DNA from: Archegozetes longisetosus
Taxonomy: Eukaryota; Arthropoda; Arachnida; Sarcoptiformes; Trhypochthoniidae
Assembly: GCA_018873245.2 (NCBI GenBank)
Contig: JAEMBT020000005.1
Span: forward strand, 1,004,001 to 1,068,000
Reading direction: 5' to 3'
Length of the DNA stretch: 64,000 bases
Of the stretch, positions 12,294 through 22,754 are shown piece after piece. The notes under the pieces were generated by a model. That model was not told the origin of the DNA. It saw only the letters and a program-made list of their open reading frames with translations, and did no database searches. Within the stretch, counting starts at the first letter, position 1, and every line of letters begins with the position of its first letter. A program made the translations under genes and the position numbers.

Positions 12294-13427
12294 TTTTTTC
12301 TGTTGATAATTCTGCAGATTATTACGTTCAATGAATAAATTCGAATGTCAAAAATTGATTTAAGTGACAAATTTGGATTTGAAGAAGGTATGTGCGCGAT
12401 TTTATTGTTACAGTTTTGGCTTTAGTCTGGAAGATAGCTTGTATTTGGCCTGTATTTTTGTATTTCGAGATTATATTATGAAGATTGGAGCAAACTTGTT
12501 GTAGTAAGTTAATTGAAAGCTGTCAAGTTAAACACAGCACATTCTTCAACCATATAACACGAAATTGTGTGGTACGAGTCACAACAATACAATCAGTTTT
12601 CTATATTAAAGCTCAATCTTTCAAATTTTCATGTTAATCAGGGGCTATTTGTGCCAAATTTTTGGCTTATTGTCTGCAGACCGGGCTCAGGAATTTCAAG
12701 TTTACACATAATGGGTGTTATGTTTGCCTAATAAGATCAAATAAGTAAAAAATTGAGTAACAATATGTTTGTGTCATCCTTTAAGAGTTGGACAACTTTC
12801 TAAACAAAGTTCTAAAACATTGCTTTCCACTAAAAGGTATTCTGTAACGTCTCAAAGACAAGGTCCAAATTTAAGCAAGAATCGAATCAACATTTCTCTA
12901 CAGATTTGCAAATCATTTGGAACTTACGATTTGACTGTAAGAGATAGAATATTCTTTTGGACAGTCTTTAGATACTAATAGAGTCTATATTTTAATGTTA
13001 TTGAATGAATAGTTGAGCTAATGTTCTTTCTTTAACAATTAGAATTAAAACAATAAGACATAACTCGCGCTTATTATTCCGTTGCAATTGCGTCTGAATG
13101 CAATTTAATAAACAATTAATGTGTGAAACACTTAAACCTGACCAAACTACATGAAAAGCTAAGGGCTGCTATAGCCGCTTGTAGTGGCACATTCTACAAC
13201 AATAATGGCTCGTAGCTCCTAATCAAAACCGTTATCTCTTCATAGTAAAGGTTTAATCGATGAACCAAAGTTATAACTTCAAAATTTCTCGTTGATATGC
13301 TTTTGAATAATTTTTATATTTTCTATTGACTTTCACTTTCTACAATAGTTCTGAGCAATTTTATCTAGGATAAAATAAACTATAAGTTTTTTGGTTATAT
13401 TTATCAGGTTTAAAGATTCAAGTAGTT
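12294..13427 (+). other. Intergenic region, ERMARD to membrane-protein gene
   Basis: 1.1 kb without a supported gene. A 69-codon frame near 12769 has no recognisable motif. The promoter of the next gene should be at the right end. Confidence 0.4.
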
Positions 13428-15207
13428 ATGGAAGTCGTAGATTTAATAGCAGTGATCGTAGTTTGGTTTGTAGTTATTTCAATGGCCATAAAAGATATGT
13501 TTTTCCATCGCAAAAAAGTAGTAAAAGAAGTGTTGGGAAAAAATGTTCAAATAAATGATTGCTCAACACATAAGTACAGATATATTTTAGAGCCTATATT
13601 CAGCAATCCGACGGATGAATATGATCTGAAAGGCACACAAATCTATTTGGAGATCATTACTAAAACTCGGTCACGAATGGCTTCGCTTTTCATTTGTGGT
13701 GATTCGCTGCACATAACTTACAATCTATGCTGTGGCAAAGATATTCGCGCATATTTTCATGTAATCCGTAAAAAAGCTTTGGCATCGATCACAAAAGTTC
13801 GAGCCATACATAATTGTCAAACTGAAGGTATATTCCTTAAAAGTAATATTTATAAGCCGTTTTACAAATAAGATGATTGCACCAATTACATAAATTGATT
13901 TTACATAAGGCGCAAAGATTTTCTTGGAAGGCATTGAGTGCAATGATCTGAAGAATGGTCAACGAATATATTATTCAGTACAGGAATTCATTGCTAATGA
14001 AGATATAGAGTTGGCTCTAGTTCATGAAGTGAAAGAACAAGAGCTTCACTTGTTCTCCAAGCAAACCCTAATACCTAATTTTGTTCCTCGTGCTATTGAA
14101 GACTTCGGCCGTCCATTAAAAACCATAAGAACAGCTGATAGTAATCCTGAACAATCAAATGGAGTGATAACATCAGCCAAACTAAATATTTTGGAAGCCT
14201 TCATATTTGAAGCATTTTTACTTGTATTAACATTCTTTTTAACAGTCACCATATTAGTCTATTTCGGAGACACTTATAACATGAATAATACAACAATAGG
14301 AGCTACTCTATTGCCTGGTTTTTTCGCTTTATCGTTAACAGAAAGTCTGGCAACTATTTATCGCGATTATATTAAATATTATTATAACCTGAAATGTGCG
14401 CCAATGCTAATCGAATCTAAAACTCACCACAAGAAATGGTCTTTCGTAAAAAATAGCTTTTTATCTCTTGTTATGATGTGCGCTGTTTTATCTTCTTTTT
14501 CAATACCATTTATGATTGATTCTAGAAATTCAAAGACAACACTCGCTGACGAATACGGTTTCAAAATAGCTGAGAATAGTAGAAGCAATCAAATATGTTT
14601 TCTGTTAATACATTTAACTGCAAGTCTATTAGTGACAGTGACTGTTTGGATGTTTATGTTTGGTTTGATAAGATTCATATACCGTTCGAATTTCAAATAT
14701 TCTGAAGTGGAGACCGTTCTTGATCTCGAGTCTGCTAAGTATAGCCAAATTTCACCAGCAATCAGACAGTCATTCGAAGAGTTAAACAATCAAAAGGGAA
14801 ATTCAGTTAATGAGAGAAGCGTCAAAGTGAAGCCCGAAAGTACCTGTACTGACAACATTTCAGTTGAACACAAAGGAAAAGCTCTTGGGAAAAAAGTCGA
14901 AAAAACAGACTCACAAACATCGACCACATTGTCCAATACTTTGAGATCTACTTTGATGAAGAAGACAGACAAATTGTCAAATCGAACAACAGGACAATTG
15001 GATTTAGGAGTTGATCGATTGGAGCGAGAATTAGCTGATAAAGAAAGAATGCGTCGTTTAATCACTACGAGTGTGATCGCAAAGCCGACTAAATCTGTCG
15101 GTTTTATTAATCCTGAAGACTTTCGCATTACTTTAAGCAAAATTGATTGTCAACCGAAAGGGAACAATGATAACAAAAAAAAAGTTCAAAAAATGATAAA
15201 ATATTGA
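13428..15207 (+). CDS. Unrecognised multipass membrane protein
   Basis: Two exons, 13428-13827 and 13910-15207, joined across an 82-bp GT-AG intron in phase 1; total 565 residues. The ATG at 13428 starts a hydrophobic N-terminal segment (DLIAVIVVWFVVISMA). A soluble region of about 200 residues with several Cys follows. Then come four or so hydrophobic segments (EAFLLVLTFFLTVTILVYF; LLPGFFALSLTESLA; SFLSLVMMCAVLSSFS; LLIHLTASLLVTVTVWMFM) and a basic, Ser/Thr-rich tail of about 150 residues, probably cytosolic. I do not recognise the family. The layout of an N-terminal signal-anchor, a soluble domain and a membrane bundle loosely recalls membrane E3 ligases of the MUL1 type, but no RING is present, so I do not assign it. 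Confidence 0.75.
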
Positions 15208-15295
15208 TTTTTATTTGAATTAAGTTTTGAACTATTAATAACTATTGAAGTTATAATTTTAGTACTCCTGCTGATTAATTATAATTCAGGTTTAA

Positions 15296-17287
15296 CCTTT
15301 TAAAGACCGATTTTGTGATCAATAAAGATTACAAAAGGTACCAAATTAGATAGCCTTCCAATGGGGGAGCAATCAACAAAAATGTTGACTTTCCCTTGAG
15401 AAACACTTTGGGTTAGACAAGTTTTGTACAAAATATTTAGCTTTATATAAAATGTTTCTTGCTGCGTTTACATCGCGATTCCACACTTTTTTTGCAATTT
15501 GGACAAAATTGAAAACGATGTGGTGATTCAGATGTATTACACTGTTGATGGCAATTTGAACATAACTTTGTTGTTCTAAATTCGTCTGTTAAGTTAACGA
15601 CACAGTTTTTGTTCCGTCTTAAGGATAAATACAACTTTTTTAATGGTGTTTTACAGTAGCCTTTAATAAAGGGTTGAATTTTTCCATTTCCATAGGCTAT
15701 AAATGTTTTCTTTCCATCATTTGTTTTTGCAATCTCGTTTGATTTCTTATCTAAAACCTTCTGTGCATTAATTTGTCTATCCCATTTCAATCGTGATACA
15801 GTTTTTCTGGTAAAAGTGTTCTGTAGTTTATCAAAAATTTTTAATTGTAATTTTGTGTATTCTAAATAGTCATACTTCCTGCTAATAACAATGTTTTGAG
15901 ATTTTTCAATCTTTTCCCTTTCTTTTACAACCTCGGACAAAACATCTCCAGTCATTTTTTTCAAACGTTTTTTCTGTGAAACTCTTTGGTATCATATCTG
16001 TAACTCGAACTTTTATATAAATGATTCTTTTCGTCTTTTACCATACCGAACATATATCGAGCGCCTGGATCTATTCCAACAAAACTAGAAAACTCATTAT
16101 TAATTATACTATATTTTAATTGACTCAAAACATCTTTTGGTTTTGAACTTTCTCTGATTTTTCTGGTCATGTGAATTGAAACATTAATTCCGTCTGTAGA
16201 GAATGATGCTGCAAAGCTAGCATTGTTTTTAAGATTTTCAAATTTACTTATCTTAAAATATTCAGACCAATATGCTTTGGCATTATCTCTAAAATTTTTA
16301 GGATTTCTGTCATATTTATTTTCAATTAAATGTAATGATGCTAACAATTCTCTGAAAGCATCAGTTGTATAGAGTATATGCTTTCTGCCAAAGCTAAATA
16401 TCGGAAACAAATTAAATGATTTTACTCTTTGCATTCCTTCTGCTTTTTCTAAATCTCGAAAATTATTAAAATAAGTTTGCAACTTAAATAGAAAGTTAAT
16501 ATATTTCCACCAAGATGTTTCGAGTTCAACGAATGAAAATTCGTTAGACAACCTAAACTCAGTTCTAAATGCTTTTAGATATTCGTTTGGAATAGATTCT
16601 TCAGAGGCGCGTTTCTCGAACAGGTGTTTCAATATTTGATACAAAATCTTTTTATCAATATTAGGAAATTTAAGTTTAAAATATCTTTTAACCCTTGGAT
16701 ACATGTGAATTATAATATTGTTCTTAACATTTGTTTCAAAGATCGTTGCAGCATTCTGAATCAAATAAGTTCGGTATTTCCCATCATAGATTTTATCCTT
16801 AACTAATCGTAACTTTTAAACTCTTTATCTAATTTATTTTTTCCTTTCAACTGATAGAAAAAGTTCAAAAATTTGGTCTTTTATTAATATTTGATTCAGA
16901 CTGAAGCAATTTGCAATAATGAAAATTAAATAATAGCGATACTTCAATCATTAATGAAGAAATTTCTAGAACGTCTTCATTAATTTTTGAAATTAAATTT
17001 TCATTTTTCTTCGCAAATTTATTTAGACCACATTTAATAGTGAATGTTTCAGTTTTAAAGTTAATATTATTCATTCGTCGCTTCAGAGGTGGCATATAAT
17101 TCTTACATTTTTTGCTGGAGCGACGTTTGTGGCCATAATTATTACAGGACTTACAATAATCAGACATTTTTTTAAATAAGTAATTAATTTCGAGGATTTT
17201 TATGTATTTTTATCATAAATCTTATCAATTAAATCACTCTAATTTATAACTTTTTGATAACAATAGTTAACATCGGTCTTTAAAAGG
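15296..17287 (-). mobile_element. TTAA-flanked, piggyBac-like element carrying a Fanzor gene
   Basis: A 1,992-bp unit with perfect 16-bp terminal inverted repeats, CCTTTTAAAGACCGAT at 15296-15311 and its complement at 17272-17287. Each end is directly flanked by TTAA (15292-15295 and 17288-17291). TTAA target duplication with ends beginning CC(C)TTT is the piggyBac pattern. The only gene inside is the Fanzor nuclease; no piggyBac DDD transposase is present, so it would need one in trans. A second, truncated end of the same family lies at 18085-18243, with terminus CCCTTTAAAGACCAAT and TTAA flank. Confidence 0.8.
15373..17167 (-). CDS. fanzor: Fanzor: eukaryotic TnpB-like RNA-guided nuclease (frame broken at homopolymers)
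   Basis: Read from ATG at 17167 to a TGA at 15373-15375. The N-terminus is a Cys/His knuckle (CKSCNNYGHKRRSSKKC), typical of Fanzor1. Further on are the RuvC-I motif GIDPGARYMFG, a segment with IAYGNG, the run DEFRTTKLCSNC followed by CPNC (zinc finger with the Glu that in Fanzors is reported to act in place of the usual RuvC-II Glu), and RuvC-III WNRDVNAARNI. Frame changes occur near 16872 (T run), 16812 (A run), 15970 (A run) and 15487 (A run). Three need one added base and one needs one removed, giving 599 codons. No nonsense substitutions are seen beyond those created by the shifts. It is either a very young pseudogene or an intact gene with read errors. Known Fanzors cleave DNA guided by an RNA from the element end. 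Confidence 0.85.
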
Positions 17288-17291
17288 TTAA

Positions 17292-18084
17292 AAAAGGACT
17301 TACATTATTGCTGAACATATATAATTCGTGTCACAAAGTGGCTGTTGATTGAAAAATTCACTCAAATATTTCTTGGAACAGAATCAACAGATTAATTAAA
17401 TTTACAAAATATATACACAAAGATTAAATCTAAGATAACACAAAAAAAGTATAAAATTTCGAGTTATAATCCAAAGTTTTTGAGAATTTCAATAAGTTTG
17501 AAAATTTGTTTACAACTAAATACAAAGTTTTTAACCACCACTATTTTGACACGAACTATAACTAATATAAGTATTACATTTATACATTAACTAATGATTT
17601 TTTTACAATAATTATTATGAGACCTAATGTCGATTGACTTCTCTAAACTTCTGACTTAAAACACACTCAAACAATGAATGAGTTGAATTGCAGTTTTTGA
17701 CTGAAAGCACACTTAAATGATTCATTATAATAGCAAAATAGCAGTATACTGGACGCAACAACTTTTGCCTGCTTAAGCCAAGTTAGAAACAATTGCATTA
17801 AATGTCTCGAACCAATAAAATCTATTGACTGCCTGTCATTTTGACCTATCATCGATTTCTGTTTTCAGCATTTGTCTCAAACATGTATTGATTCAGATAT
17901 AATCCGATAGCTATCTGTTTATTGAAAGTGTTAGCATAAAAGCTTGTATTAGATTTGGTATTAAAAACCTTAGATCTAGATCTGGTGAAAGTGTGTTGCC
18001 TGTTCGAGAGTGTCGCCAACAATTATTTTTTAAACAACAGAAAACAGTAGTTATGCACAGTTTAAGTTGAAAATACATTTTTGA
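17292..18084. other. Spacer between the Fanzor element and its truncated relative
   Basis: About 790 bp with no supported gene or repeat. A short minus frame near 17667-17852 has no motif. Confidence 0.4.
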
Positions 18085-18243
18085 CCATAAGTATTACAAG
18101 ACTAATAATAATCAGACATTTTAAAAAATTAATTTCGTGGATTTTCATGTCTTTTTACAAGTGTTATCAGTTAAAACATTCTAATTCATAACTTTTTGAT
18201 AACGAATTATTGTTACCAATTGGTAACATTGGTCTTTAAAGGG
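18085..18243 (-). mobile_element. Truncated second copy of the Fanzor element (start-codon end)
   Basis: Clearly similar to 17140-17287, including the AATCAGACAT around the Fanzor ATG, the AT-rich leader and the terminal repeat ATTGGTCTTTAAAGGG at 18228-18243 followed by TTAA (18244-18247). In the coding direction the first Cys codon is replaced (TGT to TAT) and the next Lys codon is TAG, and similarity ends within about 15 codons. It is a dead solo end. Its terminus has CCC, closer to the canonical piggyBac end than the full copy. Confidence 0.75.
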
Positions 18244-18507
18244 TTAAGAAGCTTTTAGACATCTCATAAGTGTTTGGGAGATGTCAAGTGTTACCAAAAC
18301 TATTTGAATTATATCTTACAAAACTTTAGCCAATACTTATCATTTTTACAGAAAGTTCAAAATTTTACAGAAACAGACGATTAGAGGTAGTTTTGTCATT
18401 TTGTTTGTGGTCAACTTGTTACGCAGTCTGAGCTGATTAGCTTTGCAAAGGAGGGGTGGAAACTTTGGGTTGTAACTTGGCGGGGCGATTTTTTGAAGTC
18501 ACCAATA

Positions 18508-20154
18508 CACCCCTCTTGACCGATCACTGTTGAAAATCCTATAGTAAATGTTAATAAACAATATAACTACATATAAATATTTTAGGTAAGGTTTCGGAAT
18601 AGGAGGCAGTCAGAGAAAATTCATTGTTTGCTACTTTTACCCTGAAACCGGTTTCGCAATCTGCATAAACTTTTAAGTTTAACATAAGCATCGTAATTTT
18701 CTCTCAATACTTTTACTATTATTTCTCAATTTTTCTCTTAATTATATACAGTTAAGTTAGTATATATAGATAAAAATTTAAATTTTCAAATAAACATTGA
18801 TTTTAATGTTAGAAATTTAACTATAAATTTGCTTTATTACTTGTTAATCTTTGTCTCATAAAGTATGTTAAAAACTTGAATCTTTTTCATCTGCCTCTAT
18901 AAAACTGTCTAAAGAAGGATTCCATTATAACATTGGCCCATCCCCCCAAAGATGGATAAAATAATTTTTTTAAAACATGGGGAATAAACCAATTGAACAC
19001 ATTTATAATGCAAAGAATAGAATTTTATCATATTTATTGTTGTTTTTGTGCAATTTTTTTTAAAAATATTAACAAAATAGATGTGAAAAATCGAATTTTA
19101 GCTGAATACAAATGAAAAAGAATATGATTTTTTGCAAATGAAAAAATTTTAATTAATGAAAAGATTAATAAGGAAGCTTGAAAAAATATTTATGAAAAGT
19201 AGTTCCAAACTCAGCATATTTCGTTGCAAAGTTGACACTCTTGACTGATGAACCTTAGATAAATTTAATGTTTTATTTGAGAACCTGACTAAAGTTTATT
19301 CAAGCAGTATGTAAAAAATATGATTTCAAAACTCAATAAAAATTCTAGTTATCATAAAATGATGAGGTTTAAATTTTTTAACATTGATTATTTTAAACAT
19401 ATTCAAAATAATTTGAATATGAATAAAAATTGAATTTTTGGGTTTTGTATTTTTTCAACATGTTACCCCAAAAGGGCTAGCTTTTCCTTTTAATCAAAGC
19501 TTCTTTAGATAAAGTTGTTTCTTAGGAAAAATTCCCAAGCTAGCCCTTTCGGGGTAACATGTATAAATAAAAATTTGAAATTTTATTATCTTTATAATTT
19601 TCTTAATAATGAAAAATTAATGATGATATTTTTTCCTCATAAACTTGTATTCAAACTTTATGTTTTAGTGAAAAAATTTGAAAATTCAAACTTCTGGAAT
19701 TTTTCGCAACGCTCAGACGCATCCAATCTCAAGGTGATAAGCACAAACATATATTCTTTTTTAGTGTTCTTTTTGAATAAAAAATTTCAAAGAAATCGGT
19801 GACTCAGGGGAATTTCCTATGGGGCCACCGAATCCTCCTTTATCCTGACTTAATAACCGTACTTATCCTTATATAATTCACTTGTATTTCTTTAATTATT
19901 TGTGCAAGTTTTCAAACTTATTTGTAACAAAGGTCCTACAGTAGGCTTGGAAAACCCCCCGTTATGAGATTTTTCAGTTAGAGCATTACTATTGCCTCCT
20001 ATTCCGAAAGCCTACCATATTTTTTATATATACACTATCCAAAATTACATAATTTTTTTGTTACAGTTTGTAATTCATTAAACATTCATGTGTAGTTATA
20101 TTGTTTATTAACATTTACTATAGGATTTTTAACAGTGATCGGTCAAGAGGGGTG
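18508..20154. mobile_element. 1.65-kb non-autonomous DNA transposon with 64-bp inverted ends
   Basis: The ends 18508-18571 and 20091-20154 are inverted copies with one mismatch in 64 positions, starting CACCCCTCTTGACCGATCAC. Each is flanked by TA (18506-18507 and 20155-20156). A second inverted block, around TTCGGAATAGGAGGC, sits further inside at both ends. The interior is very AT-rich, has no transposase, and contains a hairpin at 19459-19561. TA flanks suggest the Tc1/mariner group, but the family is not identified. Confidence 0.75.
19459..19561. repeat. Nested hairpin repeat inside the 1.65-kb transposon
   Basis: Arms begin CATGTTACCCC and end GGGGTAACATG; the outer 24 positions pair with one mismatch. 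The loop is about 45 bp. It could be a small MITE inserted later or a structural element of the host transposon. Confidence 0.65.
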
Positions 20155-20156
20155 TA

Positions 20157-20859
20157 ATCCAAAAAATGTAAACAATGATTATATAAAAAAAACAAGAAAA
20201 ATAAATTCGATGACATTAAACATCAAATATGTAATACTTCCACAAAGTATTAGTTTTTATAGTACTTTAACTTTTTATGATTCAGGAACCTCTATCTCTA
20301 AAAGTAGACTAAAAGCTCGAGAAATAACATCTCATGAAAGTCATACCATCCGCAACTGTTAAGGAAATTGTATGCGTTCATGTCCATATTAGAAAAATCA
20401 TATCTTTTGCACAGAAAACTGTTCTTGTGATTCGACTGAAAGTAAAAATAAATAATTTCATTAATTAAAACTCTGAAAACTGTTATTCTTATAAATTCAT
20501 CTAAAATATGTATCAATGCATGTATTGCAAAGTATAAGAGACTTTTAAAGATTTTGATTAGATTTTTCTATTATTTCCTTTATAATCCTTTATTCCCTGG
20601 AGATTCACAATCAGCATTAAAAGATCCAATATTTACTGTGGCGTTTGACGACTTTTTGAGTCTGAAACTAAAGATAATTCATACGGTTTTACGAATGTTT
20701 GTGACACAATCGACTAACAAATGAGACATTTTTCCGTTTCTAAAGTAACCATTGCTATCACCACCATTAAGTTTCTTAATGCAAGTTTCAGGCGAGATTG
20801 TTATTAGGTGGAGGCTCAACGTTTTTTTAACTCCAGTTAATCTAGGAGAATTTTCTTCT
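20157..20859. other. No recognised feature
   Basis: About 700 bp of AT-rich DNA right of the transposon. Short frames on both strands lack motifs. Confidence 0.35.
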
Positions 20860-21321
20860 AATATTTGGCTAAATGCTGCTGACCCTCTGCATTGGCGAAA
20901 AGTTCAGTAGTCTGAAGTAACATCTTTTATCAGATCCAAAGCTAAAGCTGTTGAACAATTATATACAGAAAAAGACTTTTAAAAGAAATAGGTGTAGTAG
21001 CTGTTGATACAATTGAAAGAAAGGACGAAGAAATTGAATTAAAGGATAATAAAATTGATGTTTTAGAAAAAAAAACTTAAAAATGTTAATCACTACGATA
21101 AACAAAAAATTCAGACTTTGCTAAACAAAAAACCTGTAATCAGAAACGAAGTTTATTGAAAACGCTTTATTATAAATGGTAACGGAGAATTAATAAATAA
21201 TGCTGATGAAAAAGTTAAATCACCTTGTGTTGAAAGAAATTGTGGTATTGGATTTACCGTTTTACCTCGTTTTTTACTGCATGCAATAATAGTCGAATTC
21301 AAAAGATTTTTGTTCCCTTAA
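20860..21321 (+). pseudogene. Decayed reading frame, family unknown
   Basis: Conceptual translation gives coding-like segments in more than one plus frame, interrupted by stops and shifts. One segment (about 20988-21080) is a charged heptad region around ERKDEEIELKDNKIDVLEKK; others precede it (LHWRK) and follow it (KPVIRNEV). The amino-acid bias is unlike the random AT-rich surroundings. The layout of a short globular part followed by a KD-rich coil recalls accessory proteins of mobile elements or large DNA viruses, but I cannot assign it. Confidence 0.35.
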
Positions 21322-21541
21322 AATCTACTGCAGTTATACTCGAACATAACTGCATCCCCTCTCGAAGAAATACATATAATTGCACTCCTTTATAGTAACA
21401 TACATATAAGAGCGGTAAAATATTTTAATGAGTAATTCTTTTAAAATGAGCTTAAAATACATCAAATTAATATAAAAATTAACGAACGGTCGGTAAAACT
21501 TCTTCTATCACTTCTTGAGATTCTCTGACGTCACTCTCATC

Positions 21542-21943
21542 GTCTGGCAGATCCGGACGGCGACCTTCTACTAGCCACATCCACGTGTAACCTATATATA
21601 TATATCAACCCGTCTCGACAACCTGAATCTTTTGATACCCCACTTGGAACCTAGAACCTAGTCTCAAAAAGTTGGGCCTAGGTCCCTAAGAACCGGACAG
21701 GTCTTTTAAACAGTCATTGGAAGTAAGTTCAGCACTAAAGTAACTTAAATGTACTAACAGTGCTTGAATATCAAATATAATACGCCTCGGACCAGCCCCT
21801 AGTGACCTAGACCCAGCTTTTTGTAGCTAGGCCCTACGGTCCCAAGTGAGGTAGCAGAAGATTCGGGTTGTCGAGACGAGTTGACATATATGGGTTACCA
21901 TGGATGTGACTAGTAGAAGGTCGTCGTCCGGATCTGCCAGACT
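21542..21943. mobile_element. 402-bp MITE, almost entirely inverted repeat
   Basis: The two halves are inverted copies over most of their length, with outermost perfect match GTCTGGCAGATCCGGAC. It is far richer in GC than its surroundings, with no coding capacity. A clear target duplication is not visible. Confidence 0.7.
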
Positions 21944-22661
21944 CTAACCTACATGTAATTTACATAATCTTGTAACAACGTCTAAGTTTCATATTTGAAC
22001 CTATTCTGTAATACATTTGTAACAACGTATACTTCTAAACTTTAATTTTCATAAATCACATATATGTCAAAAATTATTGCTAATTTAAAGATTACTTTTT
22101 GGTCATACCAAAGAAATCTTTAAATGCTTTTCTAAACTGTAAAAATTATGAAGACAGTTGATAATAATCATATCTCAACTCTTAAAGCCTGCCTAAGTAT
22201 GTTTTAGTTATACAATCTCCCAATCCTAGTTAAATGCGGTGGTTATCTTATAAAATTTAATCTATTATTATAAAATATCTTCCTATTTAACCCACCTATT
22301 ATCCCGTTAAAATGTGTTTTTCTAAATTTTGTGCTCTTCTCTTCCGTGTTAAAATTATGTGAAACCTTGTGAAATTTGTATTGTGGTTTATTATAATGTT
22401 TAATAAGGTGATTATATATTTAGTTTTTGTGGATTTCTTACACGTTTCTATAAAAGATTCCAGACTTTGCAATATCTTTAATAGCTTTAAATAGTGATAT
22501 AGTTGGATGAAATTGCCTAATCCTTGTGTAGCATTAGAGTAACAATTTAGGCTCTAATCGACTGTGTGTAAGTTAATGCACACAATCTCTCTATCATGTT
22601 TTATCTTCACTTCATCTTAAAACAGTAGACAAAAAATAAGCCTTTTTATACAATTAACTAA
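21944..22661. other. No recognised feature
   Basis: About 720 bp of AT-rich spacer between the MITE and the 37-bp inverted repeat. Confidence 0.35.
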
Positions 22662-22754
22662 TGGTATGCAATAACCAGTCATCTCTTGATCAGTATTTAA
22701 TATGAAAAAGACTTTCTAATACTATTAAAGGGTAGAGACATAAAGCACCATATA

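Noticed and set aside
12769-12978. 69-codon plus frame between ERMARD and the membrane protein
   Set aside because: No motif, no splice context and composition like the surrounding spacer.
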